Source: Ashinkailepas kermadecensis
Taxonomy: Eukaryota > Arthropoda > Thecostraca > Neolepadidae
Direction of reading: 5' to 3'
Assembly: GCA_034440615.1 (NCBI GenBank)
Contig: JAOTOM010004343.1
Location: forward strand, 124,001 to 188,000
Length of the DNA: 64,000 nucleotides
Below the pieces are notes generated by a model. That model searched no databases. It saw only the letters and a program-made list of their open reading frames with translations, and had not been told where the DNA came from. Made by a program: the position numbers and the translations under genes. Position 1 is the stretch's first letter. Each line of letters starts with the position of its first letter. Shown here one piece after another: positions 35,073-46,327 of the stretch.

Positions 35073-35178
35073 GAGCTGGTCGACGGCGTCTGCGTCGACG
35101 TCGACGCTGGACTTCTCTGAAATCGTCGCCGATTTCAGAGCAGCAGCGGCGCCACACTGCGGCGTGCGTCGGTGCCGG
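35073..35178 (+). CDS. Candidate + strand exon in CpG-rich patch
   Basis: From an ATG at about 35064-35066 one frame reads MHRSWSTASASTSTLDFSEI, then VADFRAAAAPHCGVRRCRK, to a consensus donor GGAAAG/GTGAGT at 35179. Other frames are partly open too, so the frame is not certain and the exon may be non-coding 5' leader. A perfect 11-bp inverted repeat lies inside it. Confidence 0.25.
35115..35140. other. Perfect hairpin, 11-bp stem, 4-base loop
   Basis: CTCTGAAATCG, loop TCGC, CGATTTCAGAG. It lies inside the candidate exon and 39 bases before its donor. It could fold in RNA or bind a dimeric protein in DNA. Confidence 0.8.
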
Positions 35179-35250
35179 AAAGGTGAGTTTTTAGCGGCGG
35201 ATTCGCCACGGACGTTTTTGCAGCCATCGCCTGCGGCGATGAACATGGCT

Positions 35251-35883
35251 GGGGAGTGCCGGCAGACTGGGGGAGGGGGAGAGGAAGTGGTGGATTGCTG
35301 TGTGCATGTGCTTGCTTATTATTGCGAATGGTTGTTCGTAGGTAGGTATGTGTGCTGTGATGATTTAAAAATAGACATAGTCGAATGGTTAAGCTCCCAT
35401 CCCTGCGGTGAAGTTCATGATTTTCCTATCATAGAAATCATGACATCATGAGCAAAGTTTAATCTTTCACACCTTTCAACGTTTTTAATCGTGCCCACCT
35501 TCACAGAGGGGTCACGACGTCATGATCCATTTGGAGGTTTATAATGTGAACCGTAGGGTGTGACATGGATCACCACTATTTGGATCGGCAACTCACGGCG
35601 TTAGCCAACCCACTTTGTCCCCCGCAAGTCCACCCATTGTCCCCACACAAACCTGCTGCCATCTATCGTCGGAAATTTCATGGTGAGGACTGATTGGAAA
35701 CAACATGAACAAACCATGCGTGCAAAGGCAAAACAAGCAAGAGTAATCGGTCGCACCGGCAAAGTTTTGTCATGGAAGGCGAATGCCAATACCGGGCCTT
35801 GTCTACGATGTTAGCTGTTAGCTGTTAGCTGTGGGGTGAAACAGTCATCAGCTGTAGATCCAGGAATTGGCATGGGGGACAGG
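35251..35883. other. Intergenic, nothing recognised
   Basis: Only a short GTTAGCT triplet repeat near 35810-35830. No exon seen. Confidence 0.3.
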
Positions 35884-36174
35884 CACTGGCGGATCCAGGG
35901 GGGGCATTCCGGCCATGCCCCCCCCCCCAAGCGCTTCAAAGGGGGGGCATAGTGTCTTTTGCCCCCCCCAAACCAACAAAACTAAACTGAATTAAAATGC
36001 AGTAACCTTTGCTGAGGTTAAAAAATAGCGTTCCAGGTGAAATAATCTCCAATTTTACAGGTATTTTGTTATAATTGTTTGGAAGCACAATATGGTAGCA
36101 TAGTAGATTCTGACACATCGAGGGTTCTATGCTGTTGAAGTTCTGCTTACAGCAAGAGATGACGAAATCAGCAG
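35884..36174 (+). mobile_element. Small DNA element with CACTGGCGGATCC end (family A), copy 1, 3'-truncated
   Basis: Starts CACTGGCGGATCCAGG and is over 85 percent similar by eye to 36410-36711 through AATTAAAATGCAGTAACC and GGTAGCATAGTAGATTC. The right terminal repeat is missing. Confidence 0.75.
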
Positions 36175-36409
36175 TTTCATTATTCCTTCGTCAGATAGGT
36201 TCATGAAGTTTGTTTAGCCAGTAACGGGCAAGCGCACCCAGTGAGCCAGATTTCGAAAGCGGAATTTGAACAGGATGTTTTGTGCGAGTGACCAGTTGAG
36301 CCCAGTTGAGCAGCATGTTTCGTATGTTGGTGTTGGGGCTGCTAAGATGAAGAGACAGGCTACATTGACTGATTGTTCAAGAAGAATAGCAAGAGGAGGT
36401 ATGTATTTA

Positions 36410-36711
36410 CACTGGCGGATCCAGGGAGGGGCCATTCCGGTCATGCCCCCCCCCCCGAAGCGCTTAAAAGGGGAGCCATAGTGTCTTTTGGCCCCCCGAA
36501 ACCAACAGAAGTCAGCTAAATTAAAATGCAGTAACCTTAGCCGAGGTTAAAAAATAGCGTCTGGATGAAAGAATCTCCAATTTTAAAGGTTTAAAAAAAA
36601 GTAATTGTTTGAAAGCCAGTATGGTAGCATAGTAGATTCTAACACACATCGAGGGTTCCATGCTCTAAGTTCTGCTTACAGCAAGAGTTGACAAAATCGG
36701 ATCCGCCAGTG
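36410..36711 (+). mobile_element. Small DNA element (family A), copy 2, complete, 302 bp
   Basis: Perfect 13-bp terminal inverted repeats: CACTGGCGGATCC at 36410-36422 and GGATCCGCCAGTG at 36699-36711. The interior has G-run/C-run blocks near the left end and no coding capacity. Flanks share only TGTA, so the target duplication is unclear. A non-autonomous DNA transposon; superfamily not determined. Confidence 0.8.
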
Positions 36712-36818
36712 TGTACACGTGCATGAACGTTGACGTGGTACAAGACGTTGAACGAGAACGTGAAGGTTTTGGTAAACAAGGACAAAAATCCGGTAACATA
36801 GAAACGGTGGAGGTAGGC

Positions 36819-36990
36819 TGGGGCCCCTACACAGGAAATTATGTTGTCAATTGTTTTTTTTCTCTTCAAATGGGCCCCTTTGCCAAATAGTGGTCGAAAT
36901 CCGGTGCTTTTAAACAAAAATAGTGGAAGAAGGGGCACCCTCCAAATCCGTTCGACCCCTCCCCTGATGTAATTCCTGGGTACGCCACTG
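36819..36990 (+). repeat. Dispersed repeat C, copy 2 (first copy at 25022)
   Basis: GGGCCCCTACACAGGAAATT, AATAGTGGTCGAAATCC and GGGTACGCCACTGG match 25022-25180 in the same order. The GTACGCCACTGG end resembles the termini of other elements in this window. Confidence 0.65.
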
Positions 36991-37290
36991 GGGGAGGGGG
37001 AGCGGAGGGGCTGACGCCGAAAACCGAAAGTTGCCCCCCCCAAACCGGTGGGCTAGATCCGCCAGTGGGGACGGGTACATTTTACGGAGGGGCGCTTTCG
37101 GCGGAATAATTATTTAAGTGATAAGCGGGAAGGAGTGCACTTGGATCTTCCTGATGGAGCCCTTTCCCAGCCGGAGGGGAGCCACCTTTCCATAGGGGGG
37201 TTGGGGGGTATGCCCCAGTCTCCCCTGTATCCGTTCCTGACAGCTATGGCCATTCAAGTCATTGATAAATATACAATCGCTTTAGCATCA

Positions 37291-37818
37291 TGGGCGGCAC
37301 CGCATCGAGGGAGAGACAGTGACGCGTCCCCCGAACCTCGCTAAATCTGACGGCGGCGCCACATCGAGGGAGAGACAGTGACGCGTCCCCGAACCTCGCT
37401 AAATCTGACGGCGGCGCCACATCGAGGGAGAGACAGTGACGCGTCCCCGAACCTCGCTAAATCGGACGGCGGCGCCACACCGAGGGAGAGAAAGTGACGC
37501 GTCCCCGAACCTCGCTAAATCTGACGGCGGCGCCACATCGAGGGAGAGGAAGTGACGCGTCCCCGAACCTCGCTAAATCTGACGGCGGCGCCACACCGAG
37601 GGAGAGACAGTGACGCGTCCCCGAACCTCGCTAAATCGGACGGCGGCGCCACACCGAGGGAGAGAAAGTGACGCGTCCCCGAACCTTGCTAAATCTGACG
37701 GCGGCGCCACATCGAGGGAGAGAAAGTGACGCGTCTCCGAACCTCGCTAAATCTGACGACGGCGCCACACCGAGGGAGAGATAGTGACGCGTCCCCGAAC
37801 CTCGCTAAATCTGACTTT
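37291..37818. repeat. 58-bp minisatellite, ~9 copies
   Basis: The unit has GACGGCGGCGCCACATCGAG, GGAGAGACAGTGACGCGTCC and CCGAACCTCGCTAAATCT. CACACCGAG and CACATCGAG variants alternate. GGCGCC and ACGCGT palindromes recur in every unit. Confidence 0.96.
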
Positions 37819-38486
37819 ACATATATGACGTTTCATGCAGTGAATCATCTTAAAATCCTCCCCCCGGTATCCAAAATCCGTAGCGAGGATTTTCAAAATC
37901 CGTCTCATGCGAAATATTACACATAAACTGTGCATTGGATTTCAAACCCAAGCAGGGACGAAATAGTTGGTAGAATGTTGAAGCATCCTTCTGAGCTTAA
38001 GGCACGCAGAAACTGAGCTGGTTACTAAGGCAAGACAAGACATCAACTGTTGCAAATATGAAGGACAAAGGAATGGTATATGCCAAAAGCGTCCAGCCAG
38101 AACACGGTAAAAGGATGCCAGTCCACAACTGAGTGAGAACACATTTGAAATAACACTAGGACAAAATAAATTCGTTAAGCTGAACAACTAATATTCTTTC
38201 CTCAATTCTGTCCACAAGGTCCTGATCAGGCTAATGTGTGAGGTTCTGACAGCTTCCCAATGTGTGGAAGCTTTTCAACATGCTTGATGCTTCCATGTGC
38301 AAATTCAAAGATTCCAAGATGGAAAATTGCATTCCTTTGGTGCTGATTTCTCTTCGATATGTATGGCTGTTTACATTATCTTCAAGGAACGTCATTCAAC
38401 CGGCACATTCTGTATTGCAACCTTGCAAAACAATTGCAACAAGTCCTGTCGTTTTTGTCCATAGAAAAGGGTGCCATACATCAAGG
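37819..38486. other. Intergenic, nothing recognised
   Basis: No exon or repeat that I can support before the SINE at 38487. Confidence 0.3.
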
Positions 38487-38655
38487 GTTACAGAAGCTCA
38501 GTGGGTAGCGCATTGGGAGTCCTGGCCATGATATGGTTTTTAATCCCACAACCCGTGGGATTACCTGGCCTGCCCAGGATCAATCGACATCGGAGGCTAA
38601 CTGGACTATATGACCGAACAGGGTCGTAGGGTAACTTATGGTTGTTTTTGATGCT
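38487..38655 (+). mobile_element. tRNA-derived SINE flanked by 11-bp duplication
   Basis: The head has AGAAGCTCAGTGGGTAGCGC (A box) and GTTTTTAATCCCACAACCC (weak B box). The body runs to a GTTGTTTTTG tail. ATACATCAAGG flanks it at 38476-38486 and 38656-38666. Different in sequence from the GGGCCGCGGTAGCTC family. Confidence 0.8.
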
Positions 38656-39057
38656 ATACATCAAGGAAATAACTCTCTTTGTCTTCATACTATGCTGCTA
38701 TTTCTTGAAGAAAATATCAACCTTTCGATCTCCTTCGTTAGTTTGGGAACATCGCCAGAATGCATGGCAAAAGGCTCTCTGACTCCATTGCCAGAAGCGC
38801 CGCTTCGACACAGTTCTCTCCATGTTCTCTCTTACCTGCTCTCACCATTTAATTTCTGTCTCCAGATAGCAGTCGCGGTAATCCCCCAGTTGTCGATCCA
38901 GTATCATCTCATCCGTGGGCGTGGTGTCTCGAATTTGTCTGGGCCTTCTCACGGAACACGATACAACCCTGCCTGGAGACTCACTGCATCCACTTCAGAA
39001 TTATCTCTCGCAAAAGGTGAAACAACCCAAATCAATGGCCGAAGACTGGTTCATTGT
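38656..39057. other. Intergenic, no supported exon
   Basis: An acceptor-like TTTCTGTCTCCAG at about 38853-38866 precedes an open stretch, but nothing conserved is visible. Confidence 0.25.
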
Positions 39058-39131
39058 CCATGTCCGTGTCCATTTGTTCCGTCCGTGTCCATTTGTTCCG
39101 TCCGTGTCCATTTGTTCCGTCCGTGTCCATT
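39058..39131. repeat. 19-bp repeat x4 (GTCCGTGTCCATTTGTTCC)
   Basis: Four direct copies, the last ending in GCCTCC. Short and nearly perfect. Confidence 0.95.
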
Positions 39132-39399
39132 TGCCTCCAGCTCGGCCATGCCCACGTGGCCGGCCGTGAGTCTGCCATGGGCGGCCGGGAGACCCCGGCG
39201 CACCATCGACGTGTAACACCAGCGATAATTGGCCGCCCAGATGCACGCGCGATGACGAAGAAACGCGGCGGTATCCAGCAGCTGTTCATATTTCCACAGC
39301 TGATTGGTGATGCCGTGTTGTAAATTCCCTTGGCCACGCTATTCCGCCATTTGATGTCAATGTAGAGCCACACAATTCCGTAACTGGAGACGCGTTGCG
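39132..39399. other. GC-rich patch with a short open end
   Basis: A + strand frame ending TAA at about 39323 reads MTKKRGGIQQLFIFPQLIGD and AVL before the stop. It looks peptide-like but has no clear acceptor or start, so it is only noted. Confidence 0.2.
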
Positions 39400-40203
39400 G
39401 TATGTAGCGCCACTGGAGGTGCGTTACATGTACGTAGTGCCACTGGAGGTGTGTTACATGTATATAGTGCCACTGGAGGTGCGCTACATGTACGTAGAGC
39501 CACTGGGGGTGCGTTACATGTACGTAGTGCCACTGGAGGTGCGTTACATGTACGTAGCGCCACTGGAGGTGCGTTACATGTACGTAGTGCCACTGGAGGT
39601 GCGTTACATGTACGTAGTGCCATTAGAGGTGCGTTACTGTATGTAGTGCCACTGAGGTGCGTTACACGCATGTAGTGACACTGGAGGTGCGCTACATGTA
39701 CGTAGAGCCACTGGGGGTGCGTTACATGTACGTAGTGCCACTGGAGGTGCGTTACATGTACGTAGCGCCACTGGAGGTGCGTTACATGTACGTAGTGCCA
39801 CTGGAGGTGCGTTACATGTACGTAGCGCCACTGGAGGTGCGTTACATGTACGTAGCGCCACTGGAGGTGCGTTACATTTACGTAGTGCCACTGGAGGTGC
39901 GTTACATGTACGTAGCGCCACTGGAGGTGCGTTACATGTACGTAGTGCCACTGGAGGTGCGTTACATGTACGTAGCGCCACTGGAGGTGCGTTACATGTA
40001 CGTAGTGCCACTGGAGGCGCGTTACATGTACGTAGTGCCACTGGAGGTGCGTTACATGTACGTAGTGCCACTGGAGGTGCGTTACATGTACGTAGCGCCA
40101 CTGGAGGCGCGTTACATGTACGTAGTGCCACTGGAGGTGCGTTACATGTACGTAGCGCCACTGGAGGCGCGTTACGTGTAAATAATGCCACTGGAGGCAC
40201 GTT
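39400..40203. repeat. 30-bp minisatellite (~27 copies)
   Basis: Unit GCCACTGGAGGTGCGTTACA plus TGTACGTAGT/C. ACATGT, TGTACA-like and TACGTA palindromes overlap in every unit. A 29-bp unit lacking one G near 39650 and a block containing GTAGAGCCACTGGGGG occur at 39492 and 39703, marking a 211-bp internal duplication. The 30-bp period keeps long frames open on both strands. Confidence 0.97.
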
Positions 40204-40266
40204 CTGCTCATAGCTGGTCGCCTCCGTACAGAAATGGCGAGGTCACCAGGCACCAGCCCGCGGGGA

Positions 40267-40326
40267 TATATGAGTACACCGTTCGCCAGTCCATTGGACC
40301 AAACGGTGTCATCAGCTCCAGTCAGT
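40267..40326 (+). promoter_or_regulatory. Possible core promoter of signal-peptide exon
   Basis: A TATA-like TATATGAG at 40267-40274 is followed at 40322-40326 by TCAGT, an arthropod-type initiator. Spacing (about 55 bases) is longer than usual, so other start sites such as the TCATCAG at about 40309 are possible. It lies 42-100 bases before the ATG at 40368. Confidence 0.3.
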
Positions 40327-40367
40327 GGTAGCTCTTATGCGGAGTGACTAATACACTCCAGTCTATC

Positions 40368-40411
40368 ATGGCAACACAACACTTCCTGCTGTTGATGGCT
40401 CTAGCTGTGAC
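40368..40411 (+). CDS. Candidate first coding exon encoding a signal peptide
   Basis: ATG in good context (A at -3, G at +4) opens MATQHFLLLMALAV. A short polar start followed by a run of Leu, Met, Ala and Val is typical of a secretory signal peptide. GTACGT at 40412 could be the donor, ending the exon in phase 2; reading through instead gives TYVSIT and a stop at 40428-40430. Arthropod cuticle proteins and secreted peptides often have such very short first exons. I could not identify the next exon in the window, so the mature product is unknown. An upstream TATA-like box supports a gene start. Confidence 0.4.
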
Positions 40412-40868
40412 GTACGTGTCGATCACATAGCAATAACGTGATACATTAAGCTTTTTGTATTGCCATCACGTTAGCTCGTGCGTTGCCGTTCCAAAAGTTT
40501 TCTTCCTCCGTTCCTCGGAGAACGCAACGATACACAACGATACATCTTCAGGCCGTTTCCTCCGTCCCCGCGCCGTTCTTCCATTCCTCACCTCCCTCCA
40601 GCAGGTGAGGGCAAGAGCATGTTTTAGCACCACCAATCTGCAGCCCGCCAGTGCCATCTAAGATTGTTGTGCATGGTTGCACTTTTAACAAGAGGCTAGC
40701 ACGTGCAGCATTAATGGTTTTCACAATTTGACAAGAGACCCTCGCCACCTCAAACTCCCCTCAGAAGGACGCTTCTCATTATCTATACCACACCGCTGCA
40801 AATCCCATCGCGCTCTCGTTTAAATACGTGTTCAAAAGCACATTCGCATTTGGTTCCGGCACAAGGTA
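40412..40868. other. Possible first intron of the signal-peptide gene
   Basis: No downstream exon with matching phase could be confirmed. CACCTCCCTCCAGCAG near 40587-40602 is acceptor-like but is followed at once by a GTGAGG donor-like sequence. Confidence 0.25.
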
Positions 40869-41141
40869 GACTCGTGTCGTCACAAGATAGACGCGTGTCG
40901 TCACAAGGTAGACTCGTGTCGTCACAAGGTCCTCGTGTCGTCACAAGGTAGACTCGTGTCGTCACAAGGTAGACTCGTGTCGTCACAAGGTCCTCGTGTC
41001 GTCACAAGGTAGACTCGTGTCGTCACAGGGTCCTCGTGTCGTCACAAGGTCCTCGTGTCGTCACAAGGTAACTCGTGTCGTCACAAGGCCCTCGTGTCGT
41101 CACAAGTCCTCGTGTCGTCACAAGGTCCTCGTGTCGTCACA
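40869..41141. repeat. Short-unit array (TCGTGTCGTCACAAGG)
   Basis: About 14 units of 18-22 bp: CTCGTGTCGTCACAAGG followed by TAGA, TC or TA. The spacer length varies, producing an irregular period. Confidence 0.93.
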
Positions 41142-42240
41142 GAGCTACCAGAATGCGAGACGTTCGGTGAGATTTAGTGGGTGCCGCTTACCTTTCTGGA
41201 CTTTTATATTTTTTTCTAGTTTACTTTTCTGGACACTTGTATACCACACCTCTGAAAGCTACCAAAACACACAGGTTACGGTGATTTCCTTCCGTTAATG
41301 TTATGAGGATACATGATAATATTTCGCGGTGCGTGTGCCAATTTCGTTGATCACCAACTTTACAAATCTGTATTCGCAATAAGCATGAGTACGAATTAAA
41401 CTATGCATGCGCTTGCTAGCCGCTGGCAAATCCACTCAGCGGTTGGGTATCATTACGAAGCCTACCACACGATTGTCTGTATATATTCTAGGCTCTAAGC
41501 CGATTCCTATAACCTACAATTAACGCTAGCACACCGTGGGCAATGCCAGCTGAACATCAGAAACGTTGCCACCAGTTGTTGGAGGTCACAACAAATCGGT
41601 TTGGAGGTGTCCATCCGCCCAGATCGTGAGATTTCAAGGGGCATACGATGCGGACATCTCAGGTCATCCCAGGTGAAATGTTGCCAACATACCGACATAC
41701 CAAAGCTGGCCGCGGAGCCTCTGTCAGAAACAATTTGGCTTCACCAGGAATAATCCAATGATGACATAAGTTTTTTTTTACATCACAAATTATACCCAGT
41801 ATTACTATGGTACCGATGCGTAATGGTGTCCCGCATACATTATATCAGTTGCACAAAACAAGTCTTCGATCTTGCCTGGATTCGAATTGTCAATTTTGGT
41901 TTTGATGAGTGGGATCTCTAAAAGCCATCTTAGAAGCTGGCCTTAAAATTATCGCTTCACGTGGTGAGCGATTCGACAATGGATGCATTGCCCCCCCTAC
42001 ACACACACACACACTATCCTATAAACCTGATCCCCGCTATCACAGAAACAGGTATGTGGATCCCTGCACATCTGCGGTGCTTGTTGAAACCCAGTCGACT
42101 CAAGGATTTGTATAGCTTGAATGTACCTCTTCTCGAATCGATCAAATGGATCGCTCCTTTATCTGGCAAAGCTGACACTTATCAGTGCCGATAAGCGCGA
42201 AAACAAAGGCACACATGAAACTTTCACAACGGACCACTCG
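41142..42240. other. Intergenic, nothing recognised
   Basis: A short (CA)n at about 41998-42015 is the only feature. Confidence 0.3.
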
Positions 42241-42251
42241 TCCTCTCGTGC

Positions 42252-42735
42252 AACTTCTGTGAACAGCGGACAGTGTTCGGGTAGTCGGGCGAACGGACCA
42301 CTCGCCAGAGCGTCCTCCCATTCAACTCCAGGGAACAGCAGGCAGTGTTCGGGTAGTCGGACGAACGGATCACTCGCCAGAGCGTCCTCCCATTCAACTC
42401 CAGGGAACAGCAGGCAGTGTTCGGGTAGTCGGACGAACGGATCACTCGCCAGAGCGTCCTCCCATTCAACTCCAGGGAACAGCAGGCAGTGTTCGGGTAG
42501 TCGGGCGAACGGACCACTCGCCAGAGCGTCCTCCCATTCAACTCCAAGGAACAGCAGGCAGTGGTCGGGTAGTCGGGCGAACGGATCACTCGCCAGAGCG
42601 TCCTCCCATTCAACTCCAGGGAACAGCAGGCAGTGGTCGGGTAGTCGGGCGAACGGATCACTCGCCAGAGCGTCCTCCCATTCAACTCCAGGGAACAGCA
42701 GGCAGTGGTCGGGTATTCGGGCGAACAAACCACAC
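42252..42735. repeat. 72-bp minisatellite, ~6.5 copies
   Basis: Unit landmarks: CACTCGCCAGAGCGTCCTCC, CATTCAACTCCAGGGAACAG and CGGGTAGTCGG. Variants GTTCGG/GGTCGG and ACGAAC/GCGAAC are grouped left and right. 72 is divisible by three, so frames stay open on both strands without being genes. Confidence 0.95.
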
Positions 42736-44704
42736 GCCGGAGCGTCCTCCTATGCAATAATTGCCCACACGGCTAATTCGCCTCCTTAGGACACACCTGG
42801 GAAATTGCGCCGGCTTACCAAGTAGGTGGGGATGGTTTGGTGACCCATTGATGGTTGGGAACCTTTGAGATGTTGGTAGGACCTCAGACAGTGCAGAGAA
42901 GCCCGACCCAGGCCCGTAGATGGACTATCAGTGGGACGAGTGGGAGAACCTCGTGTAGGATTAGATAGGTTACAGAACCGATAATATGTGCTTAAGGCAC
43001 GGTTGGTAAATTGCTGTAAAAAAAATAGTTTTTACCATGCCAGTTGCATTTCCCCGTAGCAGTTATTTACTGGCAAATACTGTTAACCCCGCTGCAGACC
43101 ACGATGGGCTTATGTCTCTGGAATTCGCAGAACCTCCGGATCTAGAATCACAAACCTGTCATGGTCTTCTGCACAAGGCTGATGTGTCTTGACAGCAAAT
43201 GTTTTTGACAGTTCCTTGGTATAAACCGGCTTATACCAGTTGTATCCCTGGTTTAAGCCAGTTACAAAACAGCAAGTAGCAATACATACTGGGAACGTAC
43301 AATGGCCGCAAGGGTTGGGACGAAAAGTTGGCTAGACATATTGTAGGAATGCTAGAAATGTAGAGAAATTAAAATGGATATAAAATGAAAACGCAACTAG
43401 AGTTATCACAAATGTTGCGAGGGCCCTCACGGTAGTACTTGATGTCCTGGAAACCGGTGTCTTTGTGGTTAGGTGTGCTCCGAAGTACCTATAATGACCC
43501 TCCAGAATGCAAAACGTTTTTGGAAAATTGTGGACTGTTGTGTCTTGTAGACACGAAAGATAAGGGTGGCCTCAAGGGCTTCAGGGTACACTAATATCAA
43601 CTGACGTCGCAGTGGGGCAGCATCTACTTCTCTCGGTTTGTCGTGAATGTGCTGTGAGCGAAGCGGCATCGCGGGCTGGAGCTTAATGCATCATCTTCTT
43701 CATCAGCTTAGCATCTTCGGTGAAATGTTTAACCCTAGGTAGTAACCGATCACGGACCTAAGCCAGACCGTGACTACCTCCAAGAACATGCATCCACTCT
43801 CTGAGTGCAGCTGTGTTGTGCAGCGTGTATTGTGTGCTGTGCTGTTAGTGTTCTCTGAGTACAACTTAACGTCTCAAATTTGCGGTAGCAACATTTTGGA
43901 TTTCGTGGAAATTTCGATAAAGTATGAAGCCATTAAACCTGAGATCAGGTTATCATCGGGACGATTTCGCTACTGTATCCTTACCCTTACAAATACATAC
44001 ATGCTGTACATAATATGACCCACGCCTTGGTGTCATGTCACACCGAACCGGTTAGCTGGCATCGGACGGCACTACTTCACACTTAAAGTAGAGATATTTC
44101 GTAGAACCGGCCAAGATGCAATTTGGAAGTACCTGAGGAATAATAGTTCGCTCAATTTAAATTTCGCGCACAGCATTGTTGTGCAGTGAAGAAGTACATT
44201 TGGTGAACGAACGAAGCTCACACAAAAGTGAACAATACATTTAGCTCACACGAGATCACTTGAGATCACACGAGATTACATCAGATCAGTGACCTCAGCC
44301 CATCTCTTTGATCAGACGAACAATCTCATAAGATTGTGATCCCGTAACTAGATCCCTGTTGAAAACCATGATTGATGTATTACTAAAATTAAACTCCACC
44401 AGCATGCGTTGCAGAAGAGCTCAGTGACCTGTCGTGGTAGCAATTCATAAAGCGCCGCAACTTTTATTAGGCTTGTTGACCTCAGTACGGACCCATATCA
44501 AACACTTTTTATACATTCTACAGGTTTAATCTAGACCTATCCAATGGGATATTTGCGCTTCTGTAATTTACGAAAAACTGTACATCTGTATCGTCAATGA
44601 AATTATATTTATAACCATCAATTAAATTTTGCAGTAATTATTTTCTTTAGCAGAAATAGCTAATATAGCGCTATGTTTCTTGGTGATTAATTAAGCCGAA
44701 CTAC
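42736..44704. other. Intergenic, nothing recognised
   Basis: Nearly 2 kb of mixed, later AT-rich DNA. Short repeats only: TATACCAGTTG and ATACCGG-like near 43220-43265, and GATCACNNGAGATCACACGAG near 44260-44290. No exon supported. Confidence 0.35.
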
Positions 44705-45718
44705 ACTGCAACTTTCTTCTGATCATTCCACATCAAATCGCGTAGGGCCCTGAAGAAGACCCTAAAGAATATGTGCTGGGTCTACAGCAAAATCACACGG
44801 GGCGTCAAAATTCGTGTCGGGGCCCAACAATATCTCACCGGACGCCACAAATCAAGTTGCCCCAACTCAGAAAAGTCATGTCGGGTCCCGGAAAAGTGAC
44901 CCGCGCTCCGAAAAATTAAGAAGAGGTCCCGAATATTCGCGCTGAGTCCCCGGAACCTCGCGACTGCCCCGAATAGATGCGTCGGGACGTCGAGAAATCA
45001 CGCCGGAGAGTCCCGGAAATCGCGCTGGGACCTCAGAAGCTTGCGTCGGGTCACAAATTAACACAATGGGGCTTCAAAGCACACCGGATGGCCGAAAACG
45101 CAGCGGGGCCCCCTAAAGCGAACCGAGTCTCACAAAAAGGGACATGACCTTACGAGATGCGCTGATGACCTAAATAAACACACCGGGAGCCCTCAAAAGC
45201 ACACCGTAGACCATCAAAGCACACCGGAATCACAAAAGCATGAGGACCTCAAAATCCAGCTTCATAGCGCAAAAAGCGACATAGTAAAAAGAAACACACC
45301 AGAGCACTAAATAAACACACTGAGGCCTTTGAAAACGCACCGGTACCTCAAAAACACTGTCAGCCTACAAAAAGCAGCAAAACCACAAAAAAAAACGCCG
45401 GAGTCTCAATAACGTACTAGGGCCCTAGCAAAAATGCGCTGGGACCATGAAAAACATTTATAGACAAGGAAACACACAACGGGTCCAAAAATGAACACCG
45501 ATCCAGCGCTTCGGTTCGGTAGCTAATCTGGAAGCAAATTAAACAAAAAGATGAGGTACATCAAAGCTCAGCAGGGTATCCGGCTTTGTTTTCCATCAGA
45601 ACATGTTGGTTTTCGAATCGACTCATCGACTTTACCCAGCGAACCTCCATGCGAAACATTCCACGACGTCAACAATGTCACAAGACTATCATTTGGCGGC
45701 AATTAGCAAAACGTAGCG
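44705..45718 (+). mobile_element. Degenerate-array element, copy 2 (partial)
   Basis: About 0.8 kb of ~20-23-bp degenerate units (AAAATCGCGCTGGGACC type) is followed by the conserved tail GCTTCGGTTCGGTAGC at 45508 to 45718. The order matches the region ending at 24751. The left end is not defined; it may be truncated near 44730 (TCGCGTAGGGCCCTG). Confidence 0.7.
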
Positions 45719-46327
45719 GAACGGGACGGGACGGGACGGGACGTGACGGGACAGGACGGTATGGGACAGGACGGTATGGGACAGGACAGTATGGGTCTGG
45801 ACTGGACTGGACGGGACGGGACGGGACGGGACGAGATGGGACGGGACGGGACGGGACGAGATGGGATGGGATGAGATGGACGGGACGGGACGGGACGGAA
45901 CGTGACGGGACGGGACGGGACGGGACGGGACGGCACGAGATGTGATGGGACGGGACGGCACGAGATGTGATGGGACGGGACGGGACGGGACGATACGGGA
46001 CGGGATGGGACGGGATTGTACTGGACTGTACTGGACGAGATGTGATGGGACGGGACGGCACGAGATGTGATGGGACGGGGACGGGACGGGATGGGACGGG
46101 ACTGACTGGACGGGACGGGACGGGACGGGACGGAACGGGACGGGACGACTGGACGGGACGGGACGGGACGGGACGGGACGGGACGGGACGGCACGAGATG
46201 TGATGGGACGGGACGGGACGGGACGGGACGGGACGGGACGGTACGATACGGTACGGTACGGTACGGGACGGGACGGGACGAGATGTGATGGGACGGGTCG
46301 GGATGGGACGGGACTGGACGGGACGGA
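45718..46327. repeat. (GGGAC)n pentamer array
   Basis: About 120 units of GGGAC/GGACG, with interruptions GAGATGTGATG, ACTGGACTG and GTACGATACGG. It starts immediately at the end of the element tail (CAAAACGTAGCGGAAC). GGG recurs every five bases over long runs, so the + strand has strong G-quadruplex potential. Confidence 0.97.

Larger units (their letters stand above)
34935..35250. promoter_or_regulatory. CpG-rich patch, possible divergent promoter
   Basis: CpG density is far above that of the surrounding kilobases (GGCGTCGCGGCCGATG, GTCGACGGCGTC). It lies between a minus-strand candidate exon (34740-34934) and a + strand candidate exon ending at a strong GTGAGT donor (35179). No TATA box is evident. 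Confidence 0.35.

Noticed and set aside
39357..40253. 298-codon minus-strand frame and other long frames across the 30-bp array
   Set aside because: Same artefact: a 30-bp period with no stop in three frames.
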